Source of the DNA: Oscheius onirici
Taxonomy: Eukaryota > Nematoda > Chromadorea > Rhabditida > Rhabditidae
Length of the DNA stretch: 64,000 bases
Direction of reading: 5' to 3'
Assembly (NCBI GenBank): GCA_932521025.1
Contig: OW051473.1
Coordinates: 4,340,001 to 4,404,000, forward strand
The translations under genes and the position numbers were made by a program. Under the pieces are notes generated by a model. The model saw only the letters and a list, made by a program, of their open reading frames with translations, was not told the origin of the DNA and searched no databases. Position 1 is the first letter of the stretch. Each line of letters begins with the position of its first letter. This document shows positions 1 to 11,076 of the stretch, piece after piece.

Positions 1-511
1 GTATGCTTCGAAATAGATGCTCGATGGTATAGGACTCGTTGGTATAGGACTCGAAAACCAAATTCACTCGTCCCTGCTGGAGGTTTGTTACATCACGACT
101 GTGGACTGTGCCGAAGATGAAGTCCTTGTCGAAGTCGTCACTGGAGAGAACAACGACCGATCCGTAGATCAGCTGATTTATACAGCGACAACCACGTCTT
201 CGTCTGAAGTAGACTATGTAGGACATATCTTTGCTCATCTTGTCAAATTCGGGGAACTTGACGCGAACTTTTTGATAGACGTAGGTGTCTCCTCTTCGAT
301 TCCCGATACGATTTCGGTGATTAAGAACTCCCTCTCGGTTTTGCCCTGAAAAAAAAAACTATATTTTTCAGTCGCTGACATCTGACGCAAACAAACAGTT
401 GTAAACGGCTTCATAATATGAAGCGGATTAAAACTGACCTCTGCCTTTTCTAGGCGCATCTCCTTCACCTCTTTGTTCATTACCACCGGGTTGATTCGGC
501 GGCCTCTCCAT
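1..511 (-). CDS. ZNFX1-like protein, 5' part (runs off left edge)
   Basis: Two exons are visible on the minus strand: 511-439 and 345-1. A good AG|GTCAGT donor lies at 438 and a poly-T CAG acceptor at 348-346; the phases match (1/1). The first exon gives an Arg/Gly/Pro-rich segment. The second carries the stretch LIYGSVVVLSSDDF...FGTVHSRDVTNLQQGRV. That pattern (a 'GSxVCLS' strand, then 'TVxxRDxxxLxxG') is what I know from the region before the helicase core of ZNFX1-family proteins, SF1 RNA helicases that act in small-RNA inheritance and antiviral RNA sensing. The helicase motifs and zinc fingers would lie outside the window. The ATG at 511 is the first Met after an acceptor-like TTGCAG (around 526), so it may be a trans-spliced start, but an upstream exon cannot be excluded. 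A paralogue of ZNFX1 is equally possible. Confidence 0.6.
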
Positions 512-3500
512 ATCACGATAGTGCTGCAATTAAATCGATATTAGAAAAAAGAAGAAAACGTCAACGAAAAACAAGAGATTGAAAAATGATGAGAAAGTAA
601 CTCGATTATTCGGCAATAGCTCGGCTATTTACGGCAAGACTTTGAGCAAATGGTTTATGGTGCGAGGCCCGATTGATTTCTCTTGGAATTAGCGATCAAA
701 GTCTAAACAGAACTTGCTTACAAAAAGTACTTTCTGCAGGCTGCAAAAGTTTTGCAGCAAAACGATTGAGGGCAGAGGGGGACAGTTATCATGGAAATAC
801 CCCTGGGAAAATATAAAGTGCGGCCTCTCTCCCCATCCTACTGAGAGACCATCACGAGAAGCCACAATCATGGCGGGACTACGACGTGAGTCATAAATTG
901 GAAGTAAATTTGAAAATTTCTTGAAATGATATACAAAAGTTATTGGAAGTTCTGCCCGCTGTCGCTAAGTTAATTACAAATCTGGATTTGTGAAAAAGTA
1001 TATTCTTTAGACAAAGAGAGATTTGTCTTTACCCTGTGTTTTCTTTTAGGAGACCGGACAAAAAGTGAACAATACAAAGTGGATTATAAGAACTCAACAA
1101 AAAATGAACAATATTGCGCACAAAGGTCAAATCCACGTCTTTCTTCAGAGAACGAGAAAAACCGAATCGAGAGAATATTTAAAGACCTGTTGTTTTTAGC
1201 ACTATATTTCCGTTCATTCCGAAATCGACGACTGAAGTAATCTTGTTTCAATTGGATGAACTCAAACGAACAAGAAAGAAAGTTTAGGAATTAGCCACAT
1301 TCTAGTCGAGCGACTGTGACGAAGCTGGTGGCCTCACTTCCGGCGCATATTTTACGTTAAAACGTTCTGAATATAAAGGTTCAAAAGGTTACGTTGGTGT
1401 GCATGAAATAAGCGCTAATTCAACACGACTCTTCTTCATTTTAGTCATTTAAATATTTCTGATTCTTAAAAATTCTGGTTCTCTGAGGAAAGACGTGGAT
1501 TTGACCTTTGTGCGCAATATTGTTCATTTTTTGTTGAGTTCTTATAATCCACTTTGTATTGTTCACTTTTTGTTCGGTCTCCTAAAAGAAAACACAGGGT
1601 AAAGACAAATCCCTCTTTGTCTAAAGAATCCACTTTTTCACAAATCCCGATTGTTCACTTTTTGTCAAAATTCATGGAATTTACGAAGAGGTTCTCTATT
1701 CACTAGCAAAAAGTGTGAACCATCGTTTTCGGCATGGTCCGATTCATTTTTGCACCGACACAAGATCGAGACCAGACCGGTCAGAACTTAGCCGATGTCG
1801 AGCTGCTCCGCACCGATGTTGAGCTGCTCTAAGAAAGGAATGGGTATTTCCCAGTATCTTTCTAATTTTACAGGACCAGAATAGAAACAGAAAACTACCA
1901 TACTCCCTCGTTCCTAAATGTATCGGCCTTTGCCCTTTGAACAAGTAGTTTGTAAATGTATAAAAGGATACACTATACACCGTTAAAGCATGGAAAAGTA
2001 ATTTTACACCTGTCACTTGGAGCAAGACGTAAGAGGGCTCTCAAAAAGTTAGAAATAAGTTTCAGAAAGTCTAAAGCTAGCGTATCGGTGGCTAAGTTGG
2101 ATTACATGGCTGAGATACTACGCACATTTTGAAACTTTTTTTTAGTTTTAAATTTCAGCTACCCATTATCAAAGTCAATCCTCACAGAATTAATAACAAA
2201 ATCATAATTCAACATCGTCAAATTGCTGTTTATATCCTTGGTATTTTCGTACGTTTTCACATACTCTTCTGGCCCAAATGTACTGTTCAGAACCCCAGTT
2301 TTTGTTTAAAACGGGCTATGAGCAATGAATAAACTTCCAGCATCCTTGTTTGCTGATCTCAGCGGGACAGTAATTGAAGGAGAGTTGCAACCTTGGAACG
2401 GCATTGTTACTTGACGATCGACGTTGTGCACAATGACTTGCTACACACACTTTCTACTGTTCCTTTGCATACACGATCCAAATAACTTTGCATCTCTGGT
2501 TCATTACCCATCACGGAAGAGTTTTTTGCGCCCACCTTTCTACAGATTTTATCTCGAAATCTTGCTCGTTAATCTTGAGAGTGAAAGCATTCCAACAGTT
2601 TTAAACATATCTGTTGATACGCCGTGCTATGATAACAACCAACAAATTATTCTCTGCCCATAGTTTTCTGCGTTTACAATTAAATATAATTAAAAAGCAG
2701 CATTATCAGAATACGGCTTATTAGTGACTTTCATCATCACCCATACATCTTTTTCCAGTTTTTCATCTCACCGTTGTATAGCAACTAAGATATTTTCTCG
2801 AGGTCATGCCGTGTAATTAATCCGTGATTCTCTTCTCGTCAGTATGCAAAAAAAGATGCCACAAGAAGTATGTGAAATCTCGCTGTCGAAATGACCTTTT
2901 GTGGCCTGTTGTAAATTCCTGTTCGACATCGAGCAGTGATTTATTTGAGGCGGATGCAATCATCTACCTCAACCCATTATTCGTTGCCAATGGTAGAAGC
3001 TTGTTCTGTTTTTCAACTTGTAATTGATACATACTCCTTTTTATACTAGGTCAAGATGACCGATTTCAATATAGGAGGCAAGTTTTGTAGTGGATAATTG
3101 GATCCACACTGCCAGACCGGTCGTCGGCTGACCGTTATTACCTCACAGACGAGCGCCGGACGCAAAACTTTTATTCCTGTCCCCCATTTGAAAGTTTTAC
3201 CCACTTATCATCCAGAATTCACATTAGCCATTCCAGAACTTTGTAATTTTGTGTATATTTATCTGAACGACAGATGTTTCTTTTGGGTTGGACAATCGCA
3301 ACGTGCAAAAATTCGCGAAACTACCACATTATCACTTTTTCAATGGGAAGATCTGCCACCAGGGTCGAACACATTCTCCTTGGGCAGAGGGACTGCGGAG
3401 CCTCTCTATTAGGGGTGGCGGCGTGCCCTTCCGGTGTTCGCGTCCCTGAATAGGAGTCTAATACGACACCATTACTCCTTCTTCCCATAACAATGCGACG

Positions 3501-4563
3501 GACAGTCGCCTTAGGTTCCCGCATATTCACACTCTTGATTGGGGGCATTTTATTAGCGTTAGTTAACACATTTGGTAGCTAGTTTTTGAACAGTATAGTC
3601 CATCGCTTTTAGTGTCCGCGTGAGTTATCAACCAGTTTTTGGAAAATCAAGCCGAACAATAAAACAAGGAACCCGAACGGGATTCACTTAATCCCTCAAA
3701 CTTGTCATAGATACTGGTGCTCGTAGCCAGCAGGCGTGTCTAATCTTCTTCCACTTGTGGCAAATCCCTTCACGCGCTGTCCATTTGGCAAGCTCGGTAA
3801 CCTTTTGTGGGTACTGACCAGCGGCGTTACTTCTAAACTGGCCCGTTAACAAGCCCGTTGATCCATTTGAAGAGCACAATGTCAGAATGTCCTCGACCAG
3901 CCAAGCACACTTGACGTTATTTGGACTCACGGCGCCTAATTCAGCCCACATTATTCAGCTCCCCATTTTGTCCAGATTTTATAACATCACTTAATTTTGT
4001 ATCGCTTCACTGCTGCCGATGTGAGTTGTCCGGTCTAGGACGTTCCTCTGAAACGAAGGGCGTCACCAATCCGAAAAACGGCATTCATTTGCGTGAGCCT
4101 CCACTGCTTTGTATGACAAGGATGTCATAAAGAGGATTTGTTTAGTGTTTAAGGCCCATTTTTGGCATGTCAGACAACCTCATTTAAAGGCCGTTGATTG
4201 GTCCTAATTAGCATCGAATTGCCAGCCGCCAACTTACTCTTATTGGATTACAACTTACTTTCTTACACGTTAGGCCGTTGCACAGCTGGTTTTCCTCTGT
4301 CAAATTGTTTTGAAACAGAAAAAAGCAACCGTTAAGTTGTGTCTAATCTAGAAAGTGGATAGCCATTCTCAAGTTTAATGCCCAGCATTAAATATTCAGT
4401 GCTGCATACTTACAGCGCAAGCAGACCCGCCCAGTCAAATCCATTTGAAGTCCCGATACTCGTTTTATTGTGTCCATCTGTGTCTTGCGTGAATTTTTAA
4501 TAACTCTTGATCATCTCTTCTGTCTCCTTCTCACCCAACATCCAGTTTATCCCTGCTTTCAGA
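512..4563. other. Intergenic stretch, no supported gene
   Basis: Four kilobases between the ZNFX1-like gene and the Ly6-like gene. It contains the foldback element at 984-1648, reported separately. An ATG at 870 is followed after five codons by a perfect GTGAGT donor and preceded by an AATATAAAG box near 811. This could be a tiny first exon, but I find no acceptor and second exon that keep a frame open. Two minus-strand ORFs (3321-3548 and 3688-3951) read rather like protein but match nothing I recognise. The rest is AT-rich sequence without recognisable structure. Confidence 0.5.
984..1648. mobile_element. Foldback / MITE-like inverted repeat element
   Basis: The left arm (about 984-1183) and right arm (about 1448-1648) are near-perfect reverse complements. 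Shared stretches include the GGATTTGTGAAAAAGT end, ACCCTGTGTTTTCTTTTAGG, and AATATTGCGCACAAAGGTC. The 260-bp centre is unique and has no ORF. Each arm repeats the short motif AAAAARTGAACAATA, which also recurs just outside the right end and near 22140. I see no clear target-site duplication and no transposase, so it is a non-autonomous hairpin element or a local inverted duplication. Confidence 0.75.
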
Positions 4564-5097
4564 ATGACATGGATAGCAATGCTCAGGTTTCTTCTTCTAT
4601 CTGTACCTATCACGTTTGCATTAGAATGTTATACTGGAAGTCAAATGCATGTACGTTTTCTTTTTAATGTTAGAACACAAAACTGTTACAGGCGCAGCAA
4701 TGTTCGTCACAAAACTGTGTAAAACAAATATTTGGAATGGACACCGTAAGTTTTCCAAACTGAAGTGTCAAACAAGATTTTGTGCTTGATGCCAAATTTG
4801 AATGCAAATCCGTTACGGCCGTGTCTTGAATGGACACTTGGCTCCCCGCGGAGGAGAAACTACAAAACAAAATCTTTCATTTCTTTCAAAAGCATGAAAC
4901 GTGTGTTTCAGGTGAGATACTGCGATGGCTCTGGAGTTCAATCGGTTTGTCAAGCGTACAAGGTGATTGACACCTGCGAAATGGTTCCAAATGTCGGCTA
5001 CATTTGTTGCTGTTCCGGTAATCTTTGCAATCCAGCGACACAAGTGCATTTCTCTTTACTTTTTTCTTTTGTACCAGTTCTGTTCCTTTTTCTTTAA
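4564..5097 (+). CDS. Ly6/uPAR-like GPI-anchored surface protein
   Basis: Three exons: 4564-4650, 4692-4745 and 4912-5097, all joined in phase 0, giving 108 residues. The start follows a strong polypyrimidine/CTTTCAG site, likely for trans-splicing. Residues 1-19 are a hydrophobic signal peptide, with the mature chain starting near LECYTG. The cysteine layout (C..G, C....C, then YC, VC, TC, ICCC, and finally LCN) is the three-finger Ly6 pattern with the closing C-N seen in nematode members. The last 18 residues are hydrophobic with no charged tail, as in a GPI-anchor signal. The expected location is the outer face of the plasma membrane. The ligand or partner cannot be told from sequence. A second, longer intron (about 166 bp) precedes the last exon. 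Confidence 0.75.
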
Positions 5098-5222
5098 GGC
5101 CTGACTTTTATTCGGTGTGATGGCATTTCGCTTTAACTCTAAGGCTCTGTCCTTTCCTCGGTGACCATGTCATCTCCAATTATCTTGTCTGCTCAACTAT
5201 ATGTATAATAACCTGTCGAGCA

Positions 5223-5255
5223 AATAAAATCTCGGGTACAAATCAGAATTTTATT
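5223..5255. terminator. Convergent poly(A) signals of Ly6-like and GGT genes
   Basis: AATAAA on the plus strand at 5223-5228 lies 126 bp after the Ly6-like stop codon. AATAAA on the minus strand (5255-5250) lies 68 bp after the GGT stop codon. The two genes converge and their 3' untranslated regions abut or overlap by a few tens of bases. Confidence 0.6.
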
Positions 5256-5322
5256 TTCACTGAATGACGTTTGCGCCCATTTGATGCAAACAGGACATAA
5301 CCGGGAAAAACGTGTGATATGC

Positions 5323-7722
5323 TCAATAGCCAGAAGGAATCTGCTTTGTCTTGCGTCGGAAGTCTCCACAAGCGTGAATCCCATCCTGTTCAACGTCAAT
5401 CACCTGAGAAATTCCTTCAAAACCAGTAGTATTTCTGAATGTCTGTTTATACTTCCATTCCAGAATGGATTTGAGCTCCTGAATTCACGTGTATATTGAG
5501 GTTTTGCAACTTTTTTACTTTGGGGAAAAAGGCATCCGTTTGAATTATGTTGGGAGTGAACTGATTGTGGTACATAGGAGCATCGATTGCTTCCTTGATA
5601 GTATCTCCAAAAATGAGAGATCGAATAACAGTTTTAGCCAGAGCAGAAATGATTTTGGATCCACCTGAAGCGCCTCCAACCAACTTCGGCTACAAACTCA
5701 TAACATAAAGGCGACTCTCGCTTAATACCTCTTTGGTGACCTTATTGTAGATGATCATAGGGCTCATTGAACTCATGGGTCGTTTTCCAGGACGGATGAA
5801 ATTTGTCTCAGAAGGAGCAAAACCAAAACCATTGACGGTACCCGGAGTGGAGAAGTCGTCCATTTCGTCATTCCAAACAATTCCGTATTTTTCAGACTCG
5901 ACAGCAGCGCCAAACCTGTAAACACGTATTCAATTGCTCGTTTACTTGAGAAATACTACCATCTGTTAATGGTTGACGTGGACGAGACAGCATTTCCGTA
6001 CTCGTCGAGTACGGTAATTTGTGAAGTTCCGTGGTCGGCTGGCTGGGCTTGTTCAATTCCGCCATAATAGACATCAGGCTGAGCAGTGTCTTTAATTCTG
6101 CTTAAAACCCAATCGGTATAGGCTGGAGTCGTCATGTTTTGAGCAAGAAGTCTGGCGCTTTCAACAAAATGATGATCACCTAATAGAGTTCTGAATAATT
6201 GGAACTATAGGAAAAACTGTGGTTGTACCTTTGAGCGTAGGCGAACTTCATGGCTTCGACAAAATGATGCATAACTTTCGGATTGGCATAAATATCAGCG
6301 TCATGTCCCTCGGGATACAGTTCTACACATCATCATAAGAGGTGAGAATCATTGCACTTACTGCTCATAACGCTGATGATAAGCTGGGTTACGACAAACG
6401 AGGATGGAGCTGGACCACCACACATAACCAAATCTCCACGGAAGTGATCGTTGATGAGAATTCCTTCTTCAACTCTCACCTTGTATTTGGCAAAATCCTC
6501 GGCAGTTATGATACCACCTGAAGATTTTAAGACTGCAAGAGCAGTGCCTACCTCCTTCCTTAAACTCTTTAGCCATTGTCGAAGCCATTTCTCCGTGATA
6601 AAACATTTGAACTGGATCCTCACTGTTGGAAATCAGCTCGAGAGTGTGAGCCAGTTTCACTCTTGGCATCAAGTCTCCTTCCTTGTAAGTTGCGTTCGTT
6701 GCGGGGTTGATCCAAGCCCTGAATATTTCTGTTTCTTTTCATATGTTCACTCACTTCATACTTGGAAATAGACGGAAATGTCTCTCCTTAACCTTCATGA
6801 CGTCATCCAAATATCGCGAAACAGGTACGCCATTTCGGCAGAGCTTGATGGTCGGTTCGATAAGAGATTTCCATGTGACTTTGCCCGATCCGAAATGTTT
6901 GAAAATGTACCAGTAGCCGGCTAGTTCTCCTGGTGTACCTGCTGATTTAAACCCTAAAATATACCCTGTTATCATATAAACTGTAAGCTACCGTATTTAG
7001 AACTGTCAGTATCACCGACATACATATCTTCCGTAGCAGCATCTGGTGCTGATTCTCTAGCGTTTATGACATAGCATTTACCCTCATCTCTAAGAAAATG
7101 ACTAAAAATAAGAAGGTTCCTTACTTTTTGTACAAAGTCATCAAAAATCCGCCTCCTAATCCACTAGATTGTGGGTTTGTTGCACCTAGACAGAACATAA
7201 CAGAAATAGAAGCATCGACAGCATTTCCTCCTTTTTTCAACACTTCTCTGAAAAGTTTTGTAGTGACGGTCAACGATTGAGAGGGTGTTAAATAATCCTC
7301 AAGGATATTTACCCGGCAATCCCTGAGCAAATTCCATGGTCAGTTGTGACTGCGGCTTTTTTGAAGACCTTCTCAATGCTTTCGGATGGTTTAGGCCATT
7401 CAAAACGAGGTTCTTGTTGAGTAGGCTTTAATTGGAGCATAGACAGTCAAAAGAAAGCCAAACTTACATTTGCATCAGTGCCCGAAAAGACTAGTAGTAA
7501 TGAGATCAGTAATAACATGATGAATACGGCAATGCTCAAGGTGCAAACAAATCTGGAAAGAGTAAGTGAGTAAAGTAACTGGACAACGCAGGCTGGGTCA
7601 CCATGGGTCAAGCGATAAGATGGCTTTTTATCGGGGTTTTCGCGCAGCACTTGGGCGGAGTCGCCAACCGGACGATTGAAAACTGCGTCCACAAACTCAA
7701 AAATCTGCACAAAGAGCTCCAT
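5323..7722 (-). CDS. Gamma-glutamyltransferase (glutathione hydrolase), type II membrane protein
   Basis: Gamma-glutamyltransferase cleaves the gamma-glutamyl bond of glutathione at the outer cell surface. About eleven exons are separated by short introns. The N-terminus has about 65 cytoplasmic residues followed by a membrane anchor (VFIMLLLISLLLVF), then the ectodomain. Family landmarks in order: DHGICSGIAG, GGNAVDASISVMFCLG, QSSGLGGGFLMTLY, SAPDAATEDMY, PGELAGYW, GGIITAEDF, DHGTSQITVLDEYGNAV with the threonine expected to become the catalytic nucleophile after self-cleavage, NDEMDDFSTPG, GKRPMSSMSPMI, GGASGG, and a terminal PSGY. Both large- and small-subunit halves are complete, so it should be active. 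The ATG at 7722 is the first in frame. A possible 49-bp intron before the anchor (GTGACC...CCAG) would break the frame, so I left it unspliced. Confidence 0.9.
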
Positions 7723-9325
7723 GTCGAGGAGCACCTTGTTTAGAATAGCAAACAATCGTCTGGTCAGAACGTTCTCTGCTTCAAAAGGTCAAGTCTAGTC
7801 ACTTTACACTAGACTAGTAGCCGTTTTTGCGAACTTTGAAAGCCCGGATGATAACTGAAGCTGCCATACATTACACCCGACAAGCTGAATCACCCTCCCG
7901 CTGAAATGCGTGACAAAGTATCCGGTTCAAGTTCAAGTCTGTACGTCGAAAGACATTTACAAAAGCAAGCAAAAGGATCAATCGAAAACAATAGATCAAC
8001 GGAAATCCACGCAGTTAGAATGTAAAAATGAAAAGACGTCACGCCGCTGACAGACTGAATATTGGGAAAGGTGGATCAGAAAGATTTCATCTAAAGATTT
8101 GCCAAAACTCACTGTCTGAAGCCTGTTTCATCCTCATAAATGTTGCCGGCGATACGTTTCAGACTTCCCTTAGTGGATGACGTGTTGCTGCTATTGCCGG
8201 AGTATGGATCACAAAACACGGGCGAGTCACTCACAAATACTTTCACCTGAAAACTTTCACTATACGTTTGTCTCTTTCGAAGTATATTTGATAAATCCGA
8301 TAAATTATATGATCATACCGTTCCGGGTGTCATGTGGGTGTTGGCATGAGTCTCTCGGTCTGTTGACCTTGGTAAGCAATTATCTAACTGAAAGCATAAT
8401 TTTGAACTCACTAAATGACCGTCAAGATATATAAGCGCAGCTATTAGACTGTACGAATAGGAAAAAGCATTTCTCTTGTCATATAGCGACGATAAAAAAT
8501 GTTTCGCGCATGGGAGAGAAACTTTTTTGGCATCGAGACTGTGACTAATCTCTTGATCGGCTCACAAAGAAGTTTAGTGTAAGTACAAGACGGAAAAATG
8601 TAATTAGACGGTTCACATGGTCAAAGTGTGATCTGGACGACGCCGTCCAATTGGACCGGTGCCAGAACGGGTTTCGCCCTGCGCGACTTCGTATTGTCAA
8701 AAAACGGAATCCGCAGTTTGACGTACACTCTTCGCCGAAGTCTCGACAGTACGCCGTATTACATCTTCACTTTAATTTCCATTGATGCTAAACAGGGATT
8801 CTTACAGTTGCGCTTTTATCTTTTGTCAATACCATATGAATGTATTATTTGGTGTTAATACATATAACGAACTCGAACATCGGCAGAAGTGCAAACAGTA
8901 ACATTTAGCCCTAACTAAGCCTTTCTTCAAGCTGAAACTATGAGTTTTGAGTGGTCCAAAAGATTGATAGAATATCAGCCTTCTTTAGGGAGACGGAAAG
9001 AAATGATCGCAGATGATTCTTCTTAATCTGAGACGATTGCTTCCTTTTCCGATCACTTTTCATGAATTTCATTATTAGTCTTTTATTTGCATGAGGATCA
9101 TCAATACACATGTAAACAGGTTGAGCAACAAATAATAATGTGGAAGAACACTTAGCGACTACAAACACAGAAAAACGAGGGCAAGTGTCGCATAGAAACC
9201 GCTTGTACAATTGTAATTACATTTTCATGGATAGTTTAGTCCCGTTTCGTCATTGTGGTAGGTGTTAAAATGAAGATGGATGACACTTAAGACAGGGATT
9301 CTTCCTACAAAAATCTATACAGACA
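7723..9325. other. Intergenic stretch, no supported gene
   Basis: This lies upstream of GGT and downstream of the EGF-repeat gene. Only short, poorly coded ORFs are present, none with convincing splice sites or a recognisable motif. It probably holds the GGT promoter, but no specific site can be named. Confidence 0.45.
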
Positions 9326-11076
9326 TTATAAGCTTCTCCTCGTCGGAACTTTTCTATCGATAGTTGCTCGCTGTGCATCATGAACGACTGTTGCTTGTTG
9401 AGATGTCGGTATAGTACCCGTTGACATTTCATTGCTGCTGGACGGAACGTTATTCGCTTCCGGAGCTGCCCACGTTCTAGAAAAAAAGACTCATTGTTAT
9501 TTTTCTTTGTGTCTCAGACCTTAAGGGCTCATCTTTAGTGGCATCTTCATAAGTAGGCAAAGGAGGAAGAATCTCGTTCCTTTGTCTGCCACGTCCCTCA
9601 CGCACTGCATATGGAGGAGGTCCCTCCACACCCATAGCTAAAAATGGCGCTATTCGGGCTTCATGAGCTTGTGCTGGAGGTAATCCGTAAATGGCGCTAG
9701 CTCTGGACATTTCATCGCGCCTCGTTAATGCAAATCGAGATTGGACCTGAGTGTTAAGTACATAATAGAAGTAAGAGGGCCACTTTACCTGCATTCGATG
9801 TTTCATTAACAAGTACATTGAAACAACGAGGACAACTATCATGACCAGACTGAAGACTGTTCCGGAAATGTCTCGACTGAATACTTCGCTGTTCTGAAAC
9901 TATTTATACTTTACTATTTGAAATGATTACCTCTCCAAATCGTTGGAATCTGGATCCCGTATGAGAACTTCTATTTTGGTCAACTTCACAGTGATATCCT
10001 AAATATGGTGCGGGACATGAGCACCTTCCATTCAGTTCAACTCCTAAAACTGGGTTGTTCTTTTAAAAACCCCCCACTACCTCCATTGAGACAAACCATT
10101 TCATTACATTGTTCCCCTTGATAAAATGGAGTGCAACTGCAATATGCTCGTCCATCAACGCCTAAATTTCTCAAAATAGATAAAAAATCGACGATGAACA
10201 AACTTTTCAATATTTGTCCTTGGTCGCAGTTCTTTTCGCATAGTTCTCCGAAAAAGGGATCGTTGCAAGCACACTGCCCGCCCATTGACAAAGAACGGTA
10301 CCCATTGTTTCGACAAGGTGGAAGCTGTCGGCAGGTCTTGTCCAGAGCTACCGGTGACGCTAAAAAACATTTTGGTATTCTTCAAAGGGGTAAGAAAACC
10401 TGGGCATTTGCATTTCACCCCTCCATGGCCACCTGCGGAAAAACTGAAATTGACCAGCGCTGATCCAGACAATAGAAATGAGCCCTTAACAGATGTAGTG
10501 AAGCAATTCTTATAATCTACCTCAAACACCCGACAGTGGTCATCTTGTCCAAGGGGTGCATTCTCGTCAACAGCATAGTCTGATACTGTTTGTGTCCAGT
10601 TGCTTATCCACTGAAACGTCGTGATAGATTAGTACGATCAGAGATCGTTGAAACGGGTTCGAGAGTCTCTACATCACTTTGTTTTTACCTTTGGATTGTA
10701 AGCTTCTGGACTACCATCGCGACAACATGTGATCTTAAACTGTCGAGGCAGCCAAAGTGGACCGAGAAAGTCAATTCCATGTCTCGGCAAAACAGGACCT
10801 AAAACATTTTTTTCGATTGACGAGATTTATCGTGATTATGTTGTCTAGTCCTATGTGCCACTGTCACTAGTCCGTATCTAGTTATGACCGGTTGTTACGC
10901 AATGTGCTTCCTATCATCCAACGACCGGTTTCAACAGATGGCAAATTTCGAGAGTCCTATCGACAAATTCAAGTGACACGCAAGCCAGAAATTGCTGAAA
11001 TTTCAAAAATACCTGTATTAACTGGATTTTGTTGTGAAAGACACAATATCGGCAGCGCAAGTAAAAATCCTAACAT
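9326..11076 (-). CDS. Single-pass membrane protein with EGF-like repeats and PPxY cytoplasmic tail
   Basis: About nine exons. The first codes a signal peptide (MLGFLLALPILCLS). A 60- to 100-residue cysteine-poor N-terminal region follows, then at least three compact EGF-like modules: CRQLPPCRNNG...CACNDPFFGELC; CDQGQILKS...YCSCTPFYQGEQC; and CLNGGVELNGRCSCPAPYLGYHC. After these come a transmembrane helix (SLVMIVVLVVSMYLLM), a basic stop-transfer sequence and a tail of about 130 residues. The tail has two proline-tyrosine motifs, GPPPYAV and LPPLPTYEDA, the type bound by WW domains of NEDD4-like ubiquitin ligases. This suggests a receptor or adhesion protein whose turnover is ubiquitin-controlled, which is inference. 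I do not recognise the orthologue. One stretch between the N-terminal domain and the first EGF module stays open without an intron and may be mis-spliced in my model. Confidence 0.75.

Noticed and set aside
860-900. ATG plus GTGAGT donor as a real gene start
   Set aside because: No downstream acceptor gives an in-frame second exon before the foldback element or within the next 2 kb.
7560-7620. 49-bp GT-AG intron in the GGT N-terminus
   Set aside because: Removing it shifts the frame of the membrane anchor, whereas reading through keeps one continuous frame.
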